Position numbers and translations under genes: made by a program. DNA of 64,000 nucleotides from Pyrrhoderma lamaoense (lineage: Eukaryota; Basidiomycota; Agaricomycetes; Hymenochaetales; Hymenochaetaceae), in assembly GCA_002794735.1 (NCBI GenBank), contig NBAZ01000012.1:124001-188000 (forward strand), given 5' to 3'. Below, piece after piece: positions 1 through 10,799 of this stretch; position 1 is the first letter of the stretch, and each line of letters starts with the position of its first letter. The notes under the pieces were generated by a model. That model searched no databases. It was not told the DNA's origin and saw only the letters and a program-made list of their open reading frames with translations.

Positions 1-355
1 GGAATTGGGTTCCGGGATTTTTTTATTTGATTTTTCAATCCAACTGTAATCACTAATAGCTGAAAGGTAAATACATCACTTGCTTACATAGTCACCGGAT
101 AAATAAGTCAATGAGCAAGATAAGACGGAAAAGGCAGGAGCGTTTGTCAGCAAAATGATGAGAAAGCTTATCGGACCGAAAAGAGTCTGGCTTTCTTTTT
201 TATCTACCACCATTGACTAGGGACGCATTCACGCACCCTCGTCACAAGCACCGCAGAAGGCGCAATCGCCGGCCTTCCTCGTTCCCTTCGTCATCATTGC
301 AAACAGCGACGGAACACTGAACTAATTTTTACATTCGCAAAAATAAACACATTCC
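1..355. other. 5' flank of the bZIP gene
   Basis: No coding frame of note. This stretch is the upstream region of the bZIP gene that starts at 356. It is CA/CT-rich near the start codon (roughly 220-355), as fungal leaders often are. No TATA box or other site stands out. Confidence 0.5.
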
Positions 356-1414
356 ATGGCTCCTTCGCCATTGCATGGTCTTAACCTCGTTCAGGCCGCT
401 GATTCCACGGCGAATGACCAGGACCTTCTCGGTGGGGCGCACAATTTCCCCCCTGAGTACGCTGCTCAGCTTGACTTCTGGAGTAACCTTAGTTTCCAGT
501 CTGATGAACCTCTACCTTCAAACGGTGTGCGACCAGGTTCTGACTCACCTGAAGACTACAAAGACGAGAAGGATGACGACCAAGATGAAGCGGATAGCTA
601 CACCCCTGAGGGGCCCGCTCCCCTTGATTCGCATGTGAACGCTGTTCAGCCCTTAGCTATTCCAGCGAATGTGAACCAACAACAACAAGTCGATTTGAAC
701 TCCCTCCTTACGGGCTTTGGAATCGACCCCTTCCTTGTTCCACAGTTACAGGGTCCCTCACCTGCCCCTCAGCTACAATTTCCCCCTCAACACTACCAAC
801 AACAATTTCAGGGAAATCAGGCTGCTCACGCCCAGGCCTCTTTAGCACAACTTCTTGCGCATTATCCATTTGCTCAGCCCCCATTTTTACCCACATCGAC
901 GGCAGTCACCCCTACAGATCTTAACAATCATGTCCCTGAACCGGCGATACTTACCAAAAAAGCTCGTGTTCGCAAGTCTTCTACTACGTCAGCTACTCCT
1001 TCAACAGCCGCTTCTCCCCCCTTTTCAGTTCTTTCTAAGGAAGTTGATTCTGAAAAGAAGGATGACGAATCCAAGGACGAGACAGCAACGACACTTTCAC
1101 CGGCCGAAGACAAGCGTCGCCGGAACACAGCTGCTTCTGCTCGTTTCCGACTGAAGAAGAAAGAGAGGGAGGCCGCACTGGAAAGACGTGCTGCGGAACT
1201 TGCATTGCGTGTTGGGACCTTAGAGCGTGAATGTGAGGCTTTAAGGCGTGAAAATGGGTGGTTGAAGGGACTTGTTGTTGGTGTTACGGGTGCTCAACAG
1301 CAACAACAGCAGACGACCCCTCAAACTTCGGGACAAGCCTCACAATTATCACCGACAAACTCCGTAAAGAGGAAGAGGGAAGAAAACGAGGAGAAGAAAA
1401 GTATTACTATCTAA
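356..1414 (+). CDS. bZIP transcription factor, Cys3/Met4-like
   Basis: A single uninterrupted frame of 352 residues. Near the C-terminus (about residues 251-305) lies a complete bZIP domain: the basic region reads RRRNTAASARFRLKKKERE and is followed by a leucine-zipper heptad series. The NTAASARFR-x-KKK signature is typical of the Neurospora CYS-3 / yeast Met4-Met28 / fission yeast Zip1 group, which activates sulphur-acquisition genes in the nucleus. The N-terminal 250 residues are low complexity: acidic around residues 60-80 and glutamine- and proline-rich at 100-170, as expected of an activation domain. A short poly-Q tract follows the zipper and the tail is lysine-rich. The start is the first ATG of the frame. 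The family assignment is firm; the sulphur role is inferred from the basic region only. Confidence 0.9.
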   Translation: MAPSPLHGLNLVQAADSTANDQDLLGGAHNFPPEYAAQLDFWSNLSFQSDEPLPSNGVRPGSDSPEDYKDEKDDDQDEADSYTPEGPAPLDSHVNAVQPLAIPANVNQQQQVDLNSLLTGFGIDPFLVPQLQGPSPAPQLQFPPQHYQQQFQGNQAAHAQASLAQLLAHYPFAQPPFLPTSTAVTPTDLNNHVPEPAILTKKARVRKSSTTSATPSTAASPPFSVLSKEVDSEKKDDESKDETATTLSPAEDKRRRNTAASARFRLKKKEREAALERRAAELALRVGTLERECEALRRENGWLKGLVVGVTGAQQQQQQTTPQTSGQASQLSPTNSVKRKREENEEKKSITI

Positions 1415-2548
1415 CGAATACAAGCATGTTGTACGCTAAACGTATGATGTATTATGGATTAGGATGGTGCCAAACTCCCTTGTATATACGGCCCTTTTCT
1501 TCAGAAACATTATTATTTTATACACTGTATATTCTATCCATGATCGTGCCTTTCAATTACTTATTGACTTTCAACTTCACCACTTTCTCACCTTGATTAT
1601 TTCTTCCACCACTTTCTGATCTTTTGACTCCACTTCTACGGTAATAACATGCTATGATCCTGCACTTTATACTTCAGGGCATTTGCAATGTATTTGGAGA
1701 GTCAAAATGAGATTGGTCCTCTTTTTTCCTTAGGTTTTACTAGCAAATCACATATGTAGGATTAATGAGAAAGCCTCAGTGAACAATGATACTCAGAGTA
1801 GCTTGAATAGTTTTGGAATAGCAATGCCAAGTATTTATGATCAGATATAATTTTCACGGACGGAAGGGTAAACATAAAAACCAATCCTGTTTGGGCCGAG
1901 AATTAAGGGACAACATGGAAATCTTGGCTTGTAGTAAATTTTCATAAATTTTACACTCAACTTTTACTTGTGACAGACTTTGTTACAATCGCGTCACAAT
2001 TTATGTGTTTAGAGAGTAGATGCTAATTACATAAGCATCAAAGTAAGACCTCCCTTTCCTTTACTACGTCAATGTTTATTGAGCTATAATAGCACGGATA
2101 GGATGTTGTTTTACGAAGAAGTTTCGGATTGAAAGAAACAAAAGTGCAAGTACAATTAAACGAGTTTTACTGCCAAAGGAGCGGGAGGGTTGATTAGGGA
2201 AGGCTGTCCTTGTCGAACATCCTTCCCACTCCACCCGACCCACTTTGAGCTGGTGCTTCCCCTATATCCGATACTCTCAACGTATACATCTGTCTAGCCT
2301 TTCTGGTCTCAGTCCAGCCCTTTGTATAAAATAATGAATCCAGAGTTTCTCGTAATCTCCACCATTTTCAAACGCAGCACCTTTGCTTAAAACCTTCTTT
2401 CTTCAAGGAAAAGCAAACCCAATCATAACGACACCTCGTTGGCCAGCATATTTCTATCTGCATCCCTCATTCTGCCCATCAATACGTGTGGTGGGGTTTA
2501 AATCCTTCGAATCATTGCCCTAGAGCATCACAGTAAAATTTAGCATTT
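1415..2548. other. Intergenic region between bZIP and phosphatase genes
   Basis: Contains the bZIP 3' flank and the phosphatase promoter. I see no convincing exon. The last 200 bases before 2549 are CT-rich and probably transcribed leader. Confidence 0.5.
2325..2332 (+). promoter_or_regulatory. TATA-like box upstream of the phosphatase gene
   Basis: TATAAAAT lies about 217 bp before the ATG at 2549, followed by a CT-rich leader. It fits a fungal core promoter, but the initiation site is not known. Confidence 0.35.
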
Positions 2549-3286
2549 ATGATCCGTTTCGATGACGTTTCCCCTGAAGTCTGGGCCTCGCTTTGTTCCC
2601 CAATTAATGAGATCCTGCCCGCACGTCCACCTCCCCTTAGTTCGTCATCATCGTATTCATCTCCTCCTCGTCCAACATATTCCCGTCGTCAATCGTCAAC
2701 CCGAAATGTCGATTCGACACGAAGCTCTCGGCCGAAGGCACATGCTCGACGAGGTACCGGGGCCCTCTTCATCGGGTCCTGGTGTGCAAGCGTTGATCAA
2801 GAACTCCTAGATTCACACAAGATAACACAAATCGTCTCGATACAGGACAGCTCATTCTGCGATTCTTCTCCTTCTCCTTCTCCTGATCTGAATGCGAAGA
2901 AATACCAGAATGGGACTCGCGGAGTTTATCGGATTCAGTTGTTGGATAGTCCTAGTGCGGAGCTGCGGCCCCACTTGAAGGGCGCGTGCGAGTTCATCCG
3001 AGAAATGCTTGGACGTGGAGAGAACGTTTTGGTGCATTGTCAGCAAGTAAGTCTTGTTTTGGGTCGACAGTCAGACTTTTGCCAACCCCGAGACTAAAAT
3101 AACTATTGAACACGAATTTAGGGCATTTCAAGAAGTGCTTCAGTCATCATCGCATACCTGATCTGGGACAAGCATATGAGTTACGATGACGCTCTTTATG
3201 CCGTTAAGAGTAAAAGAACGTGTATTAAACCTAATGCTGGGTTTGTCAGAGCACTGAAAGAGTGGGAGAAAGACGTGAATGCTTAA
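2549..3286 (+). CDS. Dual-specificity protein phosphatase (atypical DSP)
   Basis: Two exons, 2549-3046 and 3122-3286, joined across a 75-nt GT-AG intron in phase 0, give 220 residues. The splice rebuilds the catalytic P-loop HCQQGISRSAS with nucleophile Cys164 and Arg170; the intron falls inside the loop, right after Gln166. Upstream is a typical DSP core: a GALFIGSW strand, an IVSIQD segment and a LLDSPSAEL segment that supplies the candidate general-acid Asp. The first 70 residues are serine/proline-rich and probably disordered. Such enzymes dephosphorylate phospho-Ser/Thr/Tyr; the substrate is not deducible. An AATAAA-rich stretch near 3431-3443 may serve 3' end formation. Confidence 0.88.
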
Positions 3287-3915
3287 ATTACCTTTTAATT
3301 TTTTATTTTTCTCAACGACATTCGGACTTTGTTGTCTTTAGCCATGTTTCCCATGTTTCTTGTTACCAAAACTGTTTTGTAATTATACCCCCTTGTTTCA
3401 TGTTTATTATTACTTTATAAAGCAATCGGATAATAATAAATAAATGATTACCAAATATAGATGAGCTAACCGCATTAGGTCATGTCTGATGTCGTGACTA
3501 CCACGCTTCCGACGACGGAACACCCATTGAAGGTCGACGACGCCCAACGACACGAGAAAGCCAACTTGCTCAAAGTGTCCGGTTTACGGCTTACAAACGA
3601 CGGTGCGCAGTACAACGTCGGCCTGTCATCCTAGACTCCATCGCGCCCCGTTCCCCCCCTTTGTCATCGTCGTCTTTGACCGTGGGAACATCTGCAACAA
3701 CGGGGCCCAACAATACGACGACGAAGCTCGAACAACACTAAGCGGTCTCATCGATTGCGGATTGCTACACGACTACGACCTCCAGACGAGAAGTATCTTT
3801 TGACATCTAACCCAACAAGATAGGGTATTAGAATCACGTGCGAGACTATTTTACTCCTTGACTCCTTTTGAAGGACATCGACAACCTATTAGTGGTTTTG
3901 TGTGGTAAGAGAGCG
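3287..3915. other. Intergenic region / ADA2 leader with a short ORF
   Basis: Holds the phosphatase 3' flank (AATAAA-rich near 3435) and the region before ADA2. A 50-codon ATG frame at 3482-3634 ends in a stop and cannot be spliced into ADA2 in any way I could find. It may be an upstream ORF or nothing. The stretch 3480-3800 is richer in CGAC motifs than its surroundings. Confidence 0.35.
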
Positions 3916-6900
3916 ATGACGGTCACGCAACGCAAGAGGGTTCAGTTGCCGGACGAGATACAAGGTGTGTTCATGTTTCTTTGGGGTCTTTTTTTCATCT
4001 TACTCTTCCCCCTTCCTACCCACTCGCGCCTTCTGATTTTATACATACACGTTTTCTCAAGTCGTACGCTTATGTAACATATACATTTTTTTAAACCCCC
4101 TTCTTGATCTCTAAAGAAAAAATAAACCTCTTTTTCTGGGAATCCCAGTAAAAAATGGGTATTAATAATTATTATATTTTGATGGGATCCTAACAGCCGT
4201 AAATGAACCAGGCTTGCAGATTCATTGCGATTCGTGCTCCCGCGACTTGACACATTCAATACGTATCAAATGCGCTGATCCAGTGTGTGAGGCCGACGAT
4301 GGCATCGATATATGTCCATCCTGTTTTTGTGCAGGAAAGGAGTTTAAGTCACATAAACGAGGGCACGCTTACCGAGTAGTGGTTAGTCTGTTTTTAGCTC
4401 ATCAAGAACAAACGTTCTGACAATGTTTATCGTATTCCCTTTAGGAGCTACATTCGTATCCAATTTTTGTAGAGGATTGGGGTGCCGATGAGTAAGTGAA
4501 GGGCCTGCGGTTTAATATAACTATGAACCACGCTGATTATCTATATTATCATCTTCTTCGTTTATCTCATCCCATAGAGAACTCTTGCTCATTGAAGGAA
4601 TTGCTATGCAAGGGTTAGGGAATTGGCAGGAGATAGCAAAGCACGTAGGCACGCGGACAAAGGAAGAGGTTGAAGATCATTATAATAATGTTTACATCAA
4701 CTCACCAAATTGGCCTTTACCGGTACGTCCGAGTCCCCATTTTCGCTTGTCTTATATCATGAAATTCATACATCAACTAATCAACCAATTTCTTTACCTC
4801 TCACATAGAGAATGGATGTTTCGTTTGATGTTGACCCTTCACTTTTCCATGAGCGAAAACGACGAAGAATAACGTCCATGACTACTGCTGCCGCCAATTC
4901 CAAGCCAGTTCAGCCACCAACATCAGCTCCGGGTGTACACGACATTGCAACGTTTCTCCCAGGACGACTTGAATTCGAGCACGAGCTTGATAACGACGCG
5001 GAGGACCTTGTGAAAGATCTCGAATTTGGAGTTGTCTTGGAATTTGACGGAGACAAAATACCGATAGACCATGAAGACGTGGATGTGATTGCAAGGACTA
5101 AGCTTGAAGAAGAGAGGAAGAGAATCAAAGAAAAAAGAGGGCATACTCATGCTAATGCAGGCTTGGGCTTAGGATCAGGGAGCACGAGTATGATCGGACC
5201 GGACGGGCGGGAACTAAGTACTGACAGCATGGACGTGATGACTTCACTAATGAACGGTTATGATATTGCTAATGGAAATGCGGAGGTACGGCGGAGAAAA
5301 TGGTGAAGGAGGAAGAGCAGACCAAGGCTAGGGCTCAAAAAATCGGTAGAGAAAAGAATTCGAGTAAGGACAAGGAGAAGGAAAAAGAGGGAGAGGGTGA
5401 TACAGACGAACCAGTATTCCCGCCCCCGTACGAAACACGTGACTCCATTAACTTTAAGTTGTCGCTTCTGGACATGTATAACCACCGTGTTGAAAAGCGA
5501 TTAGAGAATAAGGCAGTAATGTTTGATCGTGGATTAACGGAGTATAAGAAGGTAAGTCGGCTTCCTTTCTAAGAACTATCTTTGATAATTCTTCCTCATG
5601 CGCATATAAACCAATCAATTAAATAAAGGTGCAAGCTAACGAGAAGAAACGGCCAAAAGAAGAGAGAGACATCATTCAGCGATTAAAACCTCTTGCAAAG
5701 CTGCAAACGGCTAGTGACTATGATGCATTTGTAGATGGTATACTCCGTGAGTAGCAATTCTCAGCTATTCACGCATATTGCCGTGATCATGATTCGATAT
5801 TGATGTCTATATATTCAGTTGAGACTGTTCTGAGAAAAAGGATCCAAGAACTACAGCATTATCGAAGAATGGGTCTTCGTACGCCAGCCGATATTGAACG
5901 TTACGAACTTGATCTCCAGAAACGAGTATGTAGCCAATCGTCTCTTTCCTCTTTCACTGCGTACTTCAGTTATGCATGTAATCCACGTTACTTACACGTT
6001 GACTATTTTTCTAGGCCCAGGCGAAAGCAGCGCTTGCTACGACAACTCATGATCGTTTAAATCTTCGTGTTGGGAGTAACCGAGGTTCCGTTGGGCCGGA
6101 CCCGCGGAGACATGGTAGCACACACTCATTCCCAGACGCAGATGGGTCCAAAGAATCTGAAGCACCTATCCGGACTAACGCTCCCGGTTCTGGGCTACTT
6201 CTACTGTTGTCCGTAGAAATCGTACGTATTTCCCTTACATTTCAACTTCTAAGCAAATTTTGCTCGCAATAGACTCCTATCGCCCTTACCTCTTTGCATA
6301 TTGAATTTTCATTTGATATTTGATATCGATCAGAACGAACCATACTGACATTGCCAACTTTCTATTCTTTTTTTATTTCATCTAGCTGCGCCGCTCAATC
6401 TCATGAATGCTGCTTCTGTACATTTACTTACTCCCGCTGAGCAAATTTTCTGCTCGCAGTTACGGATATTACCAAAACCGTATCTCGTGATTAAAGAGAC
6501 TATTGTACGTGAATATGCACGGCGTGGTGGGAAACTTCGTCGACGTGAAGCCCGCGAACTTGCTCGCATCGATGTGAATAAGATGAGTAGGATCTGGGAT
6601 TTCTTGGTTCAGGCTGGGTATTTGCGGACACAGCCTGCAGATGAAACTATGGATGCGGTAGATGGTCCTAGCAATGCAGAAACTCCGTAAGTCAATGGTT
6701 CCTTTCTGCCAAGATGTATCTCGTAAACTCATAGTTGATGTTCTCAATTTTGAATTGCTGTCCTTAGTGTATCTACTGTCAACGGAACAACACCAACAAT
6801 ACCTCATTCAAACATAAGTGCGACTCATACCCCTCGGACACCGTACCAGTTATTCAATACTTCACATTCTTCCCTTTTCTCTAATAAAGACGTGTCCACT

Positions 6901-6957
6901 CCAAATTTTCTCCAGCCGATGCAACCAGTACAACCCGTTCAATCCTGGCCAGGATGA
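3916..6957 (+). CDS. ADA2: Transcriptional adaptor ADA2 (SAGA/ADA histone acetyltransferase subunit)
   Basis: Eleven exons read by hand: 3916-3964, 4197-4381, 4445-4491, 4578-4722, 4809-5187, 5286-5551, 5629-5746, 5819-5925, 6015-6186, 6386-6686, 6768-6957 (652 residues). Domains in order: ZZ zinc finger (about residues 20-75, CDSC, CPSC and related Cys pairs), SANT/Myb domain (about 90-140, motif WGADEELLLIEG then [15 protein letters not shown]), the ADA2-specific middle with PGRLEFEHE and a [15 protein letters not shown] helix, and a C-terminal SWIRM domain (about 497-580, LLTPAEQ...[13 protein letters not shown]). ADA2 bridges the Gcn5 acetyltransferase to the rest of SAGA in the nucleus. 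Two junctions are uncertain: the linker intron 5188-5285 (alternative 5235-5296) and the donor at 6187, where a stronger GTACGT donor at 6222 would be out of frame. Confidence 0.93.
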
Positions 6958-7239
6958 GACCGTCCGCTCTTTCATTCAGTTTTTACTTATTTATGATAAT
7001 TTTACTTTATTGAATTCCCCTTTTGTTCGATTTTCGAAACTTAACCTTGCTATCTTTAATTCAGAAAACATGCTTTTTTTATGTCATTATTAGACCTTTG
7101 ATAAATTTCACAATGTGTAATTTTAATTGTCATCACTAGTCTAGTACCTTAACCACAATAGTCTTCTCTGCCTCCCCCTCACTCACGCCTCACCTGTAGC
7201 ATTCAACCCCCCTTCTGACTGTCACTGCCTTTTTTTCCA

Positions 7240-9444
7240 TCACTGAATCGCATCCTGTACTATCTTTGTGTCAATAGGAATACCTGCTCTTTGGAGATAC
7301 TCGTCATTCCAGAACTGTGATATTATAAGATGTTTTGTATCAGAGTTGGTGAACGTCAGATGTCTGATTTGACTGGACTAAGTAGAGAGAGCTCCATACC
7401 TTTGAGTAATGTCTATTCCCAGAATCACACCTTAAAATTGGTCCGATAAATAAGTCGGTCCGGGACCAAGACAGAAAAAGACCTACAAGATTGTGACAAT
7501 TCGTTCTCCGTTGCACCAGCCCATCTTCTTGGCTAATTTGACACAAGCAAATAGATTGCATGCACTACTTGATCCTAAGAAAAGACCGTCGTTGTATACC
7601 AAATGCCGTGACATGGCGACGGCTTCAGCATCGGAAACACTAGGTATCCAAAGTTATTCCAAAGGGACATTTGTAATAAAGAAATAGGTTGAACAAGGTA
7701 GCTACGCACCGGAAGGCATCGTCAAGGATAGGGATAGCACGTTCGAAATTATTTGTAAGACGATTAATCCCGCTATAAAGTGGTTCAGAACCTTACATTC
7801 ATAGACAAAGAAGACAGAAAAAAAAAACGAACATTCCTTCAACCACCGTGTCCACCTGGTGGCGGCGTTTGGTTCCTTCGCGTTCTTTGTCATCATATAA
7901 AACTCCAAATTTGACCTATTCATAGTTAGGAAGTGCAAAAACCCAATCCACTACAAAATTTGGAACCTTATTATACAACCCTGAGCCCTCTGGATCGCTT
8001 AATACTACGAGAATACTATCGTCCATATCCTTGAGAAACTTTCCAGTACCAGCTATTGTTCCTCCGGTCCCTATAGATAGTGTGGGTAAGCTATATATAA
8101 ACATAATTCAACACAGACGAACCTGCGCCCGAGACGAATGCAGAAACATTGCCATTTGTCTGTCGCCAAATTTCGGGACCTGTACCATCATAATGAGCCT
8201 GAAAATTACTTAGGTTCTGATTAACAAAGTCGAGAGTATATAGCATCTTATGTCAGATGATATGAATAAGTCTTAATTCGGAACTAGCTCGCCTCAAATT
8301 GGTCTGCGAAAAACCCTCTAGGCCGAGTCTGGAGCTCGTTCTTAGATAGGGTACTAGTTCCTTGTACCTCGGTATCAGAAGCTCCAGTCGTAACCACCAT
8401 AGTTGAAGAGTCGGATGAAGAGGTATTGATTGAGGCAACTGAAGATTCTAGAGCATGAATAACGTCCGTGTGTCCAAACTCCTTTGCACGTTGTTTTGCT
8501 AGATTCTTGTGATATGAAATTGGTGAGATATTGAGATAGATTCCAAGAATTGAATTACATACAACGAACTAACGAGAAAGTCAGAAAGGTTTAGTTTGTA
8601 GCAATTTTTAACGAACCTGCTTTTTGTCTACTATACTCGCAGGTCTAACTTTCTCGATTTGAGCACCAAGAGATAAAAGTGCCTTTTCTTTTTCTTCAGC
8701 TACATCATCTGGCATAATTATAGCTTGACTGTGTTAGAGGATATCATTAAACGTAAATATCGGATGTTTCTCTTACTAGTCTCGTAGCCACTGATATGAT
8801 AGATGCAAGATCAATCTATTAGCAGTAGTATTAGGAGTTTGGCATGTGAATTACCGTGCTCGTGCGATAGTCGTTATTGAGATACCAGTTGACCCGACTG
8901 TTCCTTCGAAAATTCTTGATCCAGTATTTGGATAAAGGAGTCCCTTACTTTCAGCATCGTCGATGACTAATCCGCTATTAGCACACAGTTTACAGAGATA
9001 ATGGTGATATATTAAACGAGACCTTTGAGAGCAACACGATCTTTCACACTGCCACCTGGATTCAAAAACTACATAATGTGAGTGGGCGACGAAGAACAAC
9101 AACAAAAGGACAACTAACTTCGGCCTTGCCAAGGATTTCTACGCCCAGAGCATCGCTCAAAGAGTTTATCCGTACGAGAGGAGTGTTCCCTAAGATGACT
9201 CAGTTGATGCCAATTACAATCTCAATTTTAAGCTACCTATGAGTCCAGAGACGCCTTTTACTATTTCATCACTACGGACTTCAATGGGTTGAAATGTAAA
9301 ATCTGAGTGCTCTATACTTTTTCTTCGCTTTCTCGAGAGTTTTATAAGCCCGGATGTTCCTATAGATATTGATAACCCAATTATAAGACCAAGGAGAAAC
9401 TTAGTTGATGCAAAAGTGTGAGGAGAGAAAGCACCCAAGCTCAT
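7240..9444 (-). CDS. Cysteine synthase 2, PLP-dependent, membrane-anchored
   Basis: Fourteen exons on the minus strand (from the start: 9444-9237, 9189-9119, 9068-9023, 8966-8855, 8790-8777, 8723-8617, 8505-8293, 8216-8123, 8070-7967, 7915-7833, 7772-7710, 7639-7487, 7430-7400, 7314-7240) give 457 residues in frame. After a single hydrophobic N-terminal segment (about residues 16-36) comes the fold-type II PLP core: GNTPLVRINSLS, the Schiff-base lysine in NPGGSVKDR, GTVGSTGIS, MPDDVAEEK, the phosphate-binding TGGTIAGTG loop and DPEGSGLYNK. The N-terminal anchor plus the extra loop around residues 180-240 match the fungal 'cysteine synthase 2' group (yeast Mcy1, mitochondrial outer membrane). 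Whether it makes cysteine from O-acetylserine is not shown by sequence. Exon 5 is only 14 nt and the intron after 8293 starts with GC. It is divergent from TFIIA, 210 bp between start codons. Confidence 0.92.
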
Positions 9445-9568
9445 TTTCTCAAATGTTCAGTATTTTTGGAGAGTAAACCCATATACGTCATCATGTGATG
9501 GTCTGTGCGTGTGAATGACTATCCTAGATAGTGCGCCTCGGCATTCTCTGACTCGAATCGGCAGGAAG

Positions 9569-9575
9569 TATAAAA
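9569..9575 (+). promoter_or_regulatory. TATA box upstream of TFIIA large-subunit gene
   Basis: TATAAAA sits 86 bp upstream of the ATG at 9655, inside the 210-bp region shared with the divergent cysteine synthase gene. Confidence 0.45.
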
Positions 9576-9654
9576 GGCCACGTCTCTCCGTCCTTCCATC
9601 ACCAGCGCCCCCGTCGGTTTGTCGTCGTCACCTTGGCTTCGACTTTGTGTTTAA

Positions 9655-10799
9655 ATGTCTAATAAAATTGTGGTAAGCTGGACACTGTTCTTTTTGGAAT
9701 AGTGCAGCTGGTGACACTAGAGTCTGGTGTTTGAAAGCCTGCGACATATCGAGCTATTATAGACGATGTTATAGCTAATATAAAAAGCGAATTCGATGAC
9801 TATGGCGTCAGCGAAGAAGTTTTAGGTGACCTCCAAAGTGTAAGTATTAACCGAGAAAGCGTGTTTTTCCCCTAGTAATTGAGTAGAAAACTGGCTATCA
9901 ATGTCTTTCTTTGCTTATGTATACCACGCTGTAGAGATGGGAAAACAAAGTAATTGCCTCGCATGTCGCTGAATTCGAGGCTCCTCAGCAACCAATACAG
10001 CAGAATGCACCTCATCATTATCCGCCTCATGTATCGCATCCTTCTCTGCCTCAGATACACCCAACAACATACTCGCCATATGTAACACCAACACAACAAT
10101 CTCAAGTTAAAAGTGAACCCGTTGAAAATCGATTTCCTATATCAAGTACAATGCAGACATATATACCAACGCTCCCTGGTCCGACTCTTCCCGGGCCAAC
10201 TCTTTCTAGCCAGCCAAGACCACAGATGTCCTCCGCCACAGTCTATACACCCCCATCGACGAACGGAGCACCGAGACAGCCGTACTCACATACTCCGGTA
10301 CATGCAGGGCCCTCTGTTGCTACTTCTCAGCCACGAATGCCGCAAGTAGACGGGTCTTATAATTCTGATTCTGAGTCTCCTTCGCCACCGCCCAGCTCTT
10401 TTGTACCTCCTCGTGCTTCGCATCCGTCCTTGCCCCAGCCCATACCTAAAGCCGCAGCAGATACAGAGGAGATAAATTCTGATTTAGATGACTCCGATAC
10501 AGACGGCGAGGAAGAAGATGCAGAAGGTGCGCTCGGTGAAACGGATATTATGTTCTGTACGTATGATAAGGTAAGTCCGTGGTCTGCTTCCATTAACACG
10601 AACTTGGTCCTGATGCTAACACATTGCTCTTAGGTGGCTCGGGTAAAAAATAAATGGAAATGCGTTCTGAAAGACGGTATGATCCATGTGAATGGCAAGG
10701 ACTATCTCTTTGCCAAATGTACTTGGTAAGTATCCAAGCCCAAACATCAAATGAAGTGTCTTTACCTCGGTGATCTTATCTAGTGAATTTGAATGGTGA
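9655..10799 (+). CDS. TOA1: Transcription initiation factor TFIIA large subunit
   Basis: Five exons: 9655-9672, 9738-9839, 9935-10570, 10634-10725, 10784-10799 (287 residues). The N-terminal four-helix-bundle part (residues 1-50, YRAIIDDVIANIKSEFDDYG then SRWENKV) and the C-terminal beta-barrel part (WKCVLKDGMIHVNGKDYLF and the final EFEW) are the two conserved blocks of the TFIIA alpha/beta precursor. Between them is the usual long, variable proline/glutamine-rich linker and an acidic patch (about residues 205-235, DLDDSDTDGEEED). The protein stabilises TBP on promoter DNA in the nucleus. Exon 1 encodes six residues only and the last exon five, which is why a simple ORF search misses both ends. 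Confidence 0.93.

Noticed and set aside
3482..3634. Short ATG frame as the true N-terminal exon of ADA2
   Set aside because: The frame stops before any usable donor, and the ATG at 3916 gives the MTVTQRKR start expected for fungal ADA2.
5188..5296. Apparent frameshift in ADA2 near 5290
   Set aside because: Two GT-AG introns (5188-5285 or 5235-5296), both with a CTAAT branch site at about 5268-5273, restore the frame in a variable linker, so no error need be assumed.
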